Shown here: positions 1 to 7,276 of the stretch, piece by piece
Numbering within the stretch: the first letter of the stretch is position 1
How the letters are laid out: the number at the start of each line of letters is the position of its first letter
DNA from: Streptomyces natalensis ATCC 27448
GTDB taxonomy: Bacteria > Actinomycetota > Actinomycetes > Streptomycetales > Streptomycetaceae
Length of the DNA stretch: 64,000 bases
Direction of reading: 5' to 3'
NCBI RefSeq assembly: GCF_000935125.1
Contig: NZ_JRKI01000045.1
Span: forward strand, 186,001-250,000
The notes under the pieces: model-generated
What the model saw: only the letters and a program-made list of their open reading frames with translations
Databases searched by the model: none
Told to the model about the DNA's origin: nothing
Translations under genes and position numbers: made by a program

Positions 1-54
1 ACCAGCGGTGTCGGCACCATCACCGCCGACGGCCAGCTCGGCACCGACCGGCGA

Positions 55-699
55 TCAGGGAAGCTCGCTCATGAGCTCGGCTGTCTCACGGTGGCGGCCA
101 CACTCCCGCCGGGCGAAGGCATCCCGCACACGGTCACGAATATCGGGCTCCTGCTCCTGGCTGAGCTTGAACATCCCCTCACCCTTGGACACCGTGATCC
201 TGAACGCCCCCACACCGGACACAATTTTGCGGAAGTAGTCCACGGATTCGGACATGTCCCAACCAGTTCCGAGTTCTTCCTCATAAGCTCTTACCGTGGA
301 TTTCACTACGCCCAGTGTCTCTTCGAGTGAATCAATTTTCTCTACGACACCATGCACATGCACTGCTGTGAAGTTCCAGGTAGGAGCAGCCGGCGTCTTG
401 TCGTAAATCGTCGGAGAGACGTAAGCGTGAGGGCCAGTGAACGCAAGCAGCACGACATCACCTGTTTCAAGCGCCGCCCAATGAGGATTCTTCCTGTTCA
501 TATGCCCAAGGAGTTTTATCCCTGACATATCGACCGCGCATTCGTGGACTGTCTGCGGGTCCTCAATAACGGGCAGATGCGTCGCAAACGGCCTGTCACT
601 CACATTGCCATTACTTACGAGTAGCGCCAAAGGATTACGGCGAACCAGGTCGATCATCCACGAACAATTTGGTTCTCGGTATATATCAGGGACGAACAT
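55..699 (-). CDS. Piperazate synthase (KtzT/PipS/HmtC family, haem-dependent N-N bond formation)
   Basis: A 214-aa protein of the fold usually annotated as PaiB-like or FMN-binding negative transcriptional regulator. In kutzneride and himastatin clusters this family (KtzT, HmtC) is known to cyclise L-N5-hydroxyornithine to L-piperazic acid using haem. Seen here: the LGHMNRKNPHW segment, with His66 at the position of the KtzT haem ligand as I align it, a TPAAPTWNFTAVHVHG stretch and a C-terminal GMFKLSQEQEP motif, all typical of KtzT-like proteins. Length matches the family. The ATG at 699 is the first in frame. Its partner enzyme, ornithine N-hydroxylase, lies 20 kb away at 20840-22189, and the NRPS has three piperazate-type adenylation domains, so synthase rather than regulator is the better call. 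It lies next to the LmbU-like gene, as I recall for hmtC/hmtD. Confidence 0.88.
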   Translation of the reverse strand: MFVPDIYREPNCSWMIDLVRRNPLALLVSNGNVSDRPFATHLPVIEDPQTVHECAVDMSGIKLLGHMNRKNPHWAALETGDVVLLAFTGPHAYVSPTIYDKTPAAPTWNFTAVHVHGVVEKIDSLEETLGVVKSTVRAYEEELGTGWDMSESVDYFRKIVSGVGAFRITVSKGEGMFKLSQEQEPDIRDRVRDAFARRECGRHRETAELMSELP

Positions 700-777
700 A
701 AGGAATGCAACCTTTCGACTCTCAGTCCTACAACCCCGGAGCTGTCCGGCGGCGCGAGCGCTAACCTGCCGTTCCCG

Positions 778-1458
778 TCAGGCCCTCACTCCCGGCTGCT
801 CTTCCAAATCATCCAGAGCCCGACTGGCCTCGTTGTCAAGTGTCGCCCACACCCATTTTTCGAATTCGATTCCCGCATGCAGTGCGGCCTTACGCCAACT
901 CTCAATCCGATGACTTGGCACCACCAGCCGACGGGTCACGGCGGGACGCGGTTGGCCACCGGAGCCACCATCGCTGGCGTCACGGATGGAGTTCCGGAGT
1001 TGCTTGGTGGTCCACTTCATTTCTTCGGCACGGTCGAGCCACCATTCCTGCTCGTCGACCGTAAGCGAAGCAACCTCAGCATGATGCTGGAAACTCAACT
1101 TGGCCCGCCGCCGACTGAGTACGAACCGACGTGCAACCCAGGCATAATTGCGCAACGTCTGGTACTTAAGGCCAGCGGCACGAATGCCACGTTGATACCG
1201 GTCGACGTAGTGGTCCTTCCCGTATACGAGCCAGTCGCCGAGCCACCACGAGGACGAGTCCAGGACCCCCGAGAGCCGACATCCGGCCTGCTCCCAGTCC
1301 TCGAAGCTCAAGTCGGGCGGCATCTGCAGACCCACTCGCGTCGTCAGCACCTTTGTATTCCACGCTGCCTCGCCACCCGACCTTTGACGGCCGGGCCCTA
1401 GTACAGGACTGGGGCGCTGCACATCTCTCGACGGGTGCACGTCGCTGCTCGCATTCAT
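778..1458 (-). CDS. LmbU-family transcriptional regulator
   Basis: About 226 aa, resembling LmbU (lincomycin) and HmtD (himastatin), a family of cluster-situated DNA-binding activators in actinomycetes. Seen: MPPDLSFEDWEQAG, then SSSWWLGDWLVYGK, then a helical GLKYQTLRNYAWVARRF segment (about residues 100-120) that probably holds the helix-turn-helix, then LTVDEQEWWLDRAEEMKWTTKQLRN. This order is the family hallmark. Two start codons stand back to back, GTG at 1461 and ATG at 1458, just after a GGAGG sequence; I chose the ATG because its spacing is better. The gene is transcribed towards the piperazate synthase gene, 78 bp apart, possibly as one unit. It is the most likely reader of the 18-bp operator found five times across the cluster, but that link is inference only. 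Confidence 0.85.
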   Translation of the reverse strand: MNASSDVHPSRDVQRPSPVLGPGRQRSGGEAAWNTKVLTTRVGLQMPPDLSFEDWEQAGCRLSGVLDSSSWWLGDWLVYGKDHYVDRYQRGIRAAGLKYQTLRNYAWVARRFVLSRRRAKLSFQHHAEVASLTVDEQEWWLDRAEEMKWTTKQLRNSIRDASDGGSGGQPRPAVTRRLVVPSHRIESWRKAALHAGIEFEKWVWATLDNEASRALDDLEEQPGVRA

Positions 1459-1943
1459 CACGCCTCCACACTGAAAGAAGAATCGCGCGGACGAATTTCC
1501 CTAGCTCTTTGAGCGGGCGCGCATATGCGAAATTGCGACTTGCGCAAGGCGTCGAACACCTCAGCGGCCATCGCGTTCAGCGGCAACACTGAGACATAAA
1601 GATTGACAAAGTCGAGCGCACAGCAGCATAGCAATAGACATCACTGACTCGCCGCGTTAACGACAGTGCCCCGTCCATCGTTGACCGATGCGCGCCCCAT
1701 CGATTCGAGTAGAACCCAACAGGCACTGCAACGGCAAGGAAGAAAGCGTCCGGCACTGCAACTTGCAAATGTTAGCTACTTTAAGCATTCACCTGATTTC
1801 GGAGTGCAATGTTGCTCCAGATCTCGCCAATTGCCACGATGCGCCACTTCTCGTCGTTAATAACTCATCAAGATGCCGAGACGTTGATCGGAAGCGGGAT
1901 ACCCTGCCCGCCGACCGCAATCACAGGGGAAACACGGGGAAAC
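1459..1943. other. Divergent intergenic region with direct repeats
   Basis: About 485 bp without a gene, between the LmbU-like gene (leftward) and the IS701-like gene (rightward), and visibly less GC-rich than the surroundings. It holds a 10-bp perfect palindrome CTTGCGCAAG (1539-1548), a TTGACA box (1603-1608) with only a weak -10, and two copies of GGCACTGCAAC (1722-1732 and 1752-1762) exactly 30 bp apart, about three helical turns. It must carry the promoters of both flanking genes. No copy of the 18-bp cluster operator is seen here. Confidence 0.5.
1722..1762. repeat. Two 11-bp direct repeats, 30-bp period
   Basis: GGCACTGCAAC occurs at 1722-1732 and again at 1752-1762. The 30-bp period puts both on the same helix face, as expected for cooperative binding of a regulator. 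The protein is unknown. Confidence 0.45.
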
Positions 1944-3122
1944 ATGTCGTTCAGCGCAGCTGACTGGATAGATTCAGCCAATGAGTCAGCGACCTCAGAA
2001 GCCGAGGCAGCCTCGCTCGGAAATTTCACCTCGCAGATTTTCAGACATCTAACGAGAGTCGACCAGCACAGATTGGCCAAAATGTACCTGGCCGCCCTCC
2101 TCGCCACTCCTGGCAAGAAGTCCATTCGCCGATTAGCCGATACTGTCTCGGCCTCGCCGGCCACCGCGCAGTCGATGCGCCAGTTCGTGAATCTCAGCCC
2201 GTGGGACTGGAACCCGGTCCTGCGCGAGCTCACCACATGGGCCGAAAGACACGGTTCAGTCCCCGCATGGACGATCGGCCGCGCGCTGCTGCCCAAGCGC
2301 GGCGAGCAGACCGTCGGCGTACACCGCTACTTCGACCCGGTCTCCGGCCGCACCCTCAATTGTCAAGTGGGGCTTGGCCTGTTCTTGCGCGTCGGCACGA
2401 CACACGTGCCCGTTGAATGGCGATTGCTCCTGCCCCAACCCTGGGCCGACAACCGCCAGTTACGGCAACGCGCGCGCATTCCGGACACCGAGTACTACCG
2501 CCCGCTGTGGGCACATGCCCTCAGCCTGGTGGACGCGCTGGCCGAGCGCACCGCTCCCGCTCCCCTCGTGGCCGACATGAGGGACGACCCCCACGTTCGG
2601 CCGCTGATCCGCGCGCTCGCCCAACGCGGCCACCACCTAGTCATCGCGGTACCACAGCACCTCGAGATACTTCCCGGCGAACGCGGCCTGAGCGACTCTC
2701 CGCCCCTAAGCGCCCGGGCCTATCTCTCCTCCGGGACCACCCGGGACGTCATCACGCGGGGCGTGGATGCAGGGCGGCGCGTCCGTATCGTCTGCGCGCC
2801 GGCCCGCCTGCCGGATGCCACCGGTCTCCCCGTTGACCCGACGTACCAACTCTTCGCCGAGTGCGGCCCGGACAACCGCCCTGGCTCGGTATGGATCACC
2901 ACGTTCCCCGAGCGGTCCCTGGCTCAGGCAACCTCGCTCAGAGCTCTGGCAGATGAGACAGCCTCGACGGTCTCTCTCATGGAACGCTCCGTCGGCCTCC
3001 TCGACTTCGAAGGCCGTTCCTTCCCGGGCTGGCACCACCACATGACCCTGGCGTCCGCCGCCTATGCCTACCATCGCCTAGGCAGGCATGCGGCAGCACC
3101 CGGTCTCCAGGCCCTCGCTTAG
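1944..3122 (+). CDS. IS701-like transposase homologue, probably catalytically dead
   Basis: 392 aa from the ATG at 1944, which follows a GGGGA sequence. It has the IS701/DDE_5 layout: a helical N-terminus, QTVGVHRYFDPVSGRTLNCQVG, VEWRLLLPQPWAD, then ADMRDDPHVRPLIRALAQRGHHLVIAV, and the C-terminal GWHHHMTLASAAYAY. Active IS701 enzymes have an Asp-Asp-Thr-Gly type block just before the QTVGV-like segment. Here the matching place reads AWTIGRALLPKRGEQT, with no Asp. The segment that should carry the catalytic Glu, before GLLDFEGRSFPGW, reads TASTVSLMERSV. Only the middle Asp (ADM) seems kept. No inverted repeats of an insertion sequence flank it. Such genes recur in actinomycete biosynthetic clusters, which suggests a domesticated, perhaps regulatory or structural, role. 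Function not known. Confidence 0.7.
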   Translation: MSFSAADWIDSANESATSEAEAASLGNFTSQIFRHLTRVDQHRLAKMYLAALLATPGKKSIRRLADTVSASPATAQSMRQFVNLSPWDWNPVLRELTTWAERHGSVPAWTIGRALLPKRGEQTVGVHRYFDPVSGRTLNCQVGLGLFLRVGTTHVPVEWRLLLPQPWADNRQLRQRARIPDTEYYRPLWAHALSLVDALAERTAPAPLVADMRDDPHVRPLIRALAQRGHHLVIAVPQHLEILPGERGLSDSPPLSARAYLSSGTTRDVITRGVDAGRRVRIVCAPARLPDATGLPVDPTYQLFAECGPDNRPGSVWITTFPERSLAQATSLRALADETASTVSLMERSVGLLDFEGRSFPGWHHHMTLASAAYAYHRLGRHAAAPGLQALA

Positions 3123-3137
3123 CGGGGCACGCGATGT

Positions 3138-3178
3138 GTGCCGGGCGGGCACCGCATGTAAAACCACCCGCCCGGCAC
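3138..3178. terminator. Bidirectional hairpin between convergent genes
   Basis: Perfect 12-bp inverted repeat GTGCCGGGCGGG (3138-3149) and CCCGCCCGGCAC (3167-3178), with a 17-nt loop. It starts 15 bp after the stop of the IS701-like gene and faces the antiporter gene arriving from the other side. No strong T-run follows, as is usual in Streptomyces. Confidence 0.75.
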
Positions 3179-3295
3179 CCAGTGTGCGACTACAGCTCCA
3201 GAGGCGATTGTTCGCACTGGGGTGGCCAGGGTGGTTTACCAAAAAGCATGGACCAAGGCGATCGGTCAGACGGCAGTCGGCCACCGAGGAAGGGC

Positions 3296-4591
3296 CTACG
3301 CTCCCACTGTGACGGTCTCCCGGCGCGGGCGGGGGCGTACACCACGGCCACGGTGCTGTGTCCAATCGAGTAGTGACAGCAGGGGGCCGGTAAGGGCGGT
3401 GGTGACGAGTGCCATCACCACCAGCGCCAGGAACATCGGTGCTGTCACGATCCCAGCGCTGTAGCCGACTTGAAGGGCGATCAGCTCGGTGAGCCCGCGA
3501 GTGTTCAGGAGGATGCCGACGCGCGCAGCCGTTACGGGGGACTCCCCTCCCAGGCGCGCTCCGAGATAGCCGCCGCCGATCTTGCCAATGATGCCCAGCA
3601 CCGTGCTCAGGACCAGCAGCGCCCAGGGCGCCGAGCCGAGCGCGGTGGTGAGCACGGTGATCCCCGTGACCACGAAGAACACCGGCACGAACAGTCGGCC
3701 GACCCGGGTCACACGGGACACCACCGCGGACCCGTCCGGCGACGTGCCGGCGGGTATCGCGAGGCCGAAGAGCGCGGCACCGAAGATCATCGACAGGCCG
3801 AGCCACTCCGTCGTTAGCGCCGCCGCGATCGCGGCGGCGCCGACCGCCACGGCCGCCAGGCGCGGGAAACGGACCATCGCCACGCGGGCGAACTCGGTGC
3901 GCAGCACACCCCTGATAAGCAGCACCACGACCAGCGCCGCGGCCATGACCGCCAGCACCCGCAGCGAACCGACCGCGCTGCCCGCGCCCAGCCCGATCAC
4001 GATGGACAGCAGCACCCAGCCCACGGCGTCCAGGATGATGGCGCCGGTGAGGGCCAGCCGCCCCGCAGGGGAGGCCGTCAGGCCACGGTCCTCCATGATG
4101 CGCGCCAGCACCGGCACCGCGGTGATCGACAGCGCGACTGCGATGAACAGCACGAACGCGGGCAGCGGCGACGTGCCGCGCAGCGTCGGATCGTCGATGA
4201 GCAGCACCCACCCAGCAAGCAGACTCCCCGCCAGCAGCGAGGGCACCAGCGCGCCGAACACGATCCAGGACACCGTACGACGGCCGAACCCCAGTGGCCC
4301 GGCACGCAGTTCGTGTGTGAGCCCCACCAGGATCAGCGCCAGCCCGCCCTCGCCCAGCAATTTCAGCGCGCCCCTTATATCGTCAGGTAGCAGCAGACCG
4401 AACGCGTCCGCCCCAGCCAGTGCGTGCAGGGCGGGCCCGGCGAGCAGGCCCCCGGTGATCTCGCCGATCACCTCCGGCTGGCGCAGACACCGGGCCAGGG
4501 CGCGGCCGAGCCAGGCCAACACGAGAACGGCCACCAGGCACACGGCCACATGGGACAGGAACAGGGCGGCCTCGCCCACACTCATCAACAA
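3296..4591 (-). CDS. CPA2-family cation:proton antiporter
   Basis: 431 aa, almost entirely membrane-spanning (about 12 hydrophobic segments), of the monovalent cation:proton antiporter-2 family (KefB/NapA type). Seen: RQPEVIGEITGGLLAGPA near residue 40, typical of the first CPA2 helices; GEGGLALILVGL near residue 80; ALSITAVPVLARIMEDRGL near residues 152-172; and AIILDAVGWVLLSIV near residue 185, where the acidic residue used in ion exchange lies. It acts in the cytoplasmic membrane, exchanging Na+ or K+ for protons. It is read in the same direction as the chlorothreonine cassette, 173 bp downstream of it. Related antiporters occur inside other NRPS clusters, so a part in export or self-protection is possible, but nothing in the sequence proves it. 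A second ATG lies two codons in. Confidence 0.88.
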   Translation of the reverse strand: MLMSVGEAALFLSHVAVCLVAVLVLAWLGRALARCLRQPEVIGEITGGLLAGPALHALAGADAFGLLLPDDIRGALKLLGEGGLALILVGLTHELRAGPLGFGRRTVSWIVFGALVPSLLAGSLLAGWVLLIDDPTLRGTSPLPAFVLFIAVALSITAVPVLARIMEDRGLTASPAGRLALTGAIILDAVGWVLLSIVIGLGAGSAVGSLRVLAVMAAALVVVLLIRGVLRTEFARVAMVRFPRLAAVAVGAAAIAAALTTEWLGLSMIFGAALFGLAIPAGTSPDGSAVVSRVTRVGRLFVPVFFVVTGITVLTTALGSAPWALLVLSTVLGIIGKIGGGYLGARLGGESPVTAARVGILLNTRGLTELIALQVGYSAGIVTAPMFLALVVMALVTTALTGPLLSLLDWTQHRGRGVRPRPRRETVTVGA

Positions 4592-4764
4592 CGTCCCTTT
4601 CTGCGCTCAAGATGGCGGAAGCAACTTGGGTAGACGCCAGCCCGGTCCTGGCCCGCGTCATGGGCCCAGGGCGGTGATGCCACGCCAGCGTCCTGTGGAT
4701 ATACGGGCGTTGACCGCCATCGCCTGGTGCGGTCGCCGCGTCCGGTCCCAGTCAGGCGGTCCGG

Positions 4765-5979
4765 TCAGGGCGTACCGGGCCGGTGCTGCGCCATGAAGTC
4801 CGCCGCGACGCGCAGCAGCGCGTCCTCGGCGCTGAACAGCGAGATGTGGTCCCCGTGCGCCTCCACCCGAAGCTCACCGTTCGGCAGGCCCGCGGCCACC
4901 CGTTCCGAACCGGCCGGGTGGGCGATGTCGTCGTCCCGGCTGGTGACCACCAGCGCGGGCTGCTTCACCCTGGCGAGATACGGTCCGACATCGGTGCTGG
5001 TGATCCCGGTGTTGAGGCGGCAGTACCGGTAGAGGAGTTCCGGGCTCGCGTACGGATACAGCACGAGATGGGCCACGTCGGCGGGGGTGCTGGTGAGCAT
5101 GGCCTGGCAGAAGGCGGCGTGCACCGCCCGCGCGGCGGCGCGGCTGCGGGCGGCGGAGGTCATCAGCTCGATCAGCCCTTCCTGGTGCTTGGTCTTCGCG
5201 CCGCCGTCGGTGAATTCATACGCTCCGTGCCACAGGCTCAGCGAGGAGATCCTCCCTGGCTGGTCGGCCGCCGCCGCCAGTGCGATCACCGCGCCACCAC
5301 ACAGGCCGACCACATGGGCGCTGGTCACGCCGTAGTGATCCATCACCGCGAACAGGTCGGCTGCCTGCGCCCCGATGTCGACGCCGTAGTCGCCGTCGTG
5401 GTCGGCCGCGCCGAACAGCCCCCGGCTCTCCCAGGTCAGCACACGGCGGTCGCGGGCGAGGAAGCGGACCCAGGATTCCGACAACGCGGCCGGCATGCCG
5501 CAGGCGGGTACGAGGACAACGGTCTCGGCGCCCTGGCCCGCGGCGTAGACGTGCAGTGGCACCCCGTCGATGGAGGTGATGGCCTCCTTGTGGGAGAACT
5601 CCTCGAAGCTGTCCGACAGGGTCGGGGCGAGCACCTGGTCCACCTCGCCGAGGCGGTCCACTGGCACCGCCGGGGCGGAGCGCATCCACTCCGCGAGCGC
5701 CAACCGCTTGCTGACCACGCGCTCGAACAGCTGGAGGTCGTCGAACGCCGTGTCGCGGACGAGTGTCAGCCCCGCGACCCCGGCACGACGGGCGACCCGA
5801 TCCAGCAGTCCGCGCAGCGCCCGCCACTCCCCGGCCGACAAGTCGGCCGGGGAGACCGTGGCATCGCGGGCGGCCGTAACGACCCGGACTGGTGCAGCCA
5901 AGCCCTCGACGAGGGGCTTCACCGACAGTACGGACTCCGCGAGCCGCGCGATGGCCCTTCTCGTGTCGCGTCCCAGCAT
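4765..5979 (-). CDS. SyrC/CmaE-like aminoacyl carrier-protein transferase (alpha/beta hydrolase with Cys nucleophile)
   Basis: 404 aa, with an N-terminal extension of about 130 residues and an alpha/beta-hydrolase domain from about residue 135. The nucleophile elbow reads GLCGG (Cys227) where hydrolases have Ser; the triad is completed by Asp349 or 350 (TSRDDD) and His378 (AHGDH). Cys in the elbow is the mark of SyrC and CmaE, known to move aminoacyl groups from one carrier protein to another in syringomycin and coronatine biosynthesis. It follows the halogenase, carrier and Thr adenylation genes in one operon, the same gene set as syrB1-B2-C. Predicted role: take 4-chlorothreonine from the free carrier protein and place it on an NRPS carrier domain, most likely that of module 2. 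Start ATG at 5979 follows GAGGAGG. Confidence 0.85.
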   Translation of the reverse strand: MLGRDTRRAIARLAESVLSVKPLVEGLAAPVRVVTAARDATVSPADLSAGEWRALRGLLDRVARRAGVAGLTLVRDTAFDDLQLFERVVSKRLALAEWMRSAPAVPVDRLGEVDQVLAPTLSDSFEEFSHKEAITSIDGVPLHVYAAGQGAETVVLVPACGMPAALSESWVRFLARDRRVLTWESRGLFGAADHDGDYGVDIGAQAADLFAVMDHYGVTSAHVVGLCGGAVIALAAAADQPGRISSLSLWHGAYEFTDGGAKTKHQEGLIELMTSAARSRAAARAVHAAFCQAMLTSTPADVAHLVLYPYASPELLYRYCRLNTGITSTDVGPYLARVKQPALVVTSRDDDIAHPAGSERVAAGLPNGELRVEAHGDHISLFSAEDALLRVAADFMAQHRPGTP

Positions 5980-6017
5980 TCGACGACCTCCTCTTGCCTA
6001 CCCTTATGTCAACAAAG

Positions 6018-6965
6018 TCACCGGACGGGGAACTTGTGACCCCTCGTGGTCGTGGTCACCTTCCGGTTGTGCGTGTAGGTGTCTTCGCCCGACACGAGCA
6101 CCGCGCCGTACTCGCTCAAGCTCACTCGGCCGCCGTACTCGTCGACGTCGTCGGTGTCCGGGTAGACCGCCACCGAGGTCGGTACGTACCGGCCGGCGAA
6201 GCCCAGCCGCATTTCCTTGTCCATCGCGGAGTGCGGCTTGGAGGCGTGCATCATCGTGGACCAGAACATGACTGCCTCACCCGGCTTCATGACCATGGAC
6301 ACCGCCCGGTCTTCATCGGGCCGCCAGTTGGGGTCCTTTTGCAGTTCGCGATAGTCGTAGCCGTAGAAGCCGCGCGAGACGCCGTCCTTTGCCTGGTCGT
6401 TGATCTTGTCCGGCTGGTAGTGCATCTTCTTTGTCTCGTCGTAGAACATGGTGCGCTGCGTCCCGGGTATGAACTGCAGGCAGCCCGTCTCCTCGGAGGC
6501 TTCGGAAAACGCCGTCCACACCGTGATCGTGCCGCCGAATTCCTTCTCGGACTCCGGCCATACGATCTGCGGCTTGCCCGAGGCGAAGGCGAAGGTGTCG
6601 GCCTGGTGCCAGTCCGTTCCCTCATCTCCGGGGTATTTCGGGAAGAACTCCGAGCGCCAGCACAGCGCGTTCGGCCCGAGGACCGCCGTCACCCGGTCCA
6701 CGATCTCCGGCCGGCAGATGTGGTCGGCCAGGAACGTGGAATCCAGATGGCGGTCGTAGTTGGCAATGTTGGTGTTTCCGGCCTGCGCGTCGTCCTCTTC
6801 GTAGACGGCTTTGCTCCGGTCCATCAGCTGGAGCCGCTCGCGTCGCCAGAGCCGCTTCATCTCCTCGACTTCGTATACCTTGAACGGTCCCAGGTAGCCG
6901 AGCTGGTGGAACCGGGCGACTTCTTCGGGGGTGGGGGTGAAGCTCTGCTGCACCGTGTTCGTCAT
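6018..6965 (-). CDS. SyrB2-like Fe(II)/2-oxoglutarate halogenase (threonyl-carrier chlorinase)
   Basis: 315 aa, colinear with SyrB2 over nearly its whole length. The iron-binding motif reads His120-Gln-Ala122 (DWHQADTF) rather than His-x-Asp. Loss of the carboxylate ligand is what opens the iron for chloride and separates these halogenases from hydroxylases. The second His ligand is His240 (STMMHAS). Other family blocks: [12 protein letters not shown] is present as [54 protein letters not shown], and the C-terminal [13 protein letters not shown]. The expected reaction is chlorination of the methyl group of L-Thr bound to the carrier protein at 6968-7249. The residue matching SyrB2 Asn123 in the FANASG stretch is Phe127 here. 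The start lies 2 bp after the carrier-protein stop, so translation is probably coupled. Confidence 0.93.
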   Translation of the reverse strand: MTNTVQQSFTPTPEEVARFHQLGYLGPFKVYEVEEMKRLWRRERLQLMDRSKAVYEEDDAQAGNTNIANYDRHLDSTFLADHICRPEIVDRVTAVLGPNALCWRSEFFPKYPGDEGTDWHQADTFAFASGKPQIVWPESEKEFGGTITVWTAFSEASEETGCLQFIPGTQRTMFYDETKKMHYQPDKINDQAKDGVSRGFYGYDYRELQKDPNWRPDEDRAVSMVMKPGEAVMFWSTMMHASKPHSAMDKEMRLGFAGRYVPTSVAVYPDTDDVDEYGGRVSLSEYGAVLVSGEDTYTHNRKVTTTTRGHKFPVR

Positions 6966-6967
6966 CG

Positions 6968-7249
6968 TCAGTCCCTTACCGTGAGCAGCTCTTGGCTTGT
7001 GATCTGCGCCTCTACAAGCGCCGACAATGAGTCGATGCTCGCTTCCTCCAGCGCCGTGACATCAACAGTGATTCCATACTTCTCGTTCACCTGGGCCACG
7101 ATCCGGATAAACGCCAGCGAGGTGGCGCCCTGGTCGAACAGGTCGACGGCCGAATCGACCGCCTCCCTTTCCAGTACAGTCCGGACGATGACGCCGATCG
7201 ACTTCCGGATGCCGGAGGCGGATTCGCCGGTCCTGGGCAGTGCGGTCAT
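6968..7249 (-). CDS. Stand-alone peptidyl carrier protein for threonine
   Basis: 93 aa of carrier-protein type: acidic, helical, with the phosphopantetheine site in [12 protein letters not shown] (Ser near residue 49). The usual GGxS is changed to GATS. It sits between the Thr adenylation gene and the halogenase gene, so it should be the carrier on which Thr is held for chlorination. In syringomycin the adenylation and carrier domains are fused (SyrB1); here they are separate proteins. The start ATG at 7249 has a GGGAG sequence 9 nt upstream. Confidence 0.85.
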   Translation of the reverse strand: MTALPRTGESASGIRKSIGVIVRTVLEREAVDSAVDLFDQGATSLAFIRIVAQVNEKYGITVDVTALEEASIDSLSALVEAQITSQELLTVRD

Positions 7250-7276
7250 GTTGTCGACTCCCGTTGTGCGACGGAG

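Noticed and set aside
55-699. PaiB-type transcriptional repressor
   Set aside because: The family name fits by sequence, but the KtzT-like His66 block, the ornithine hydroxylase and three piperazate-type modules make piperazate synthase far more likely.
3078-4796. Long frames on both strands overlapping the antiporter gene (3078-4211 and 3582-4796)
   Set aside because: Both are low-complexity shadows; the antiporter frame explains the region.
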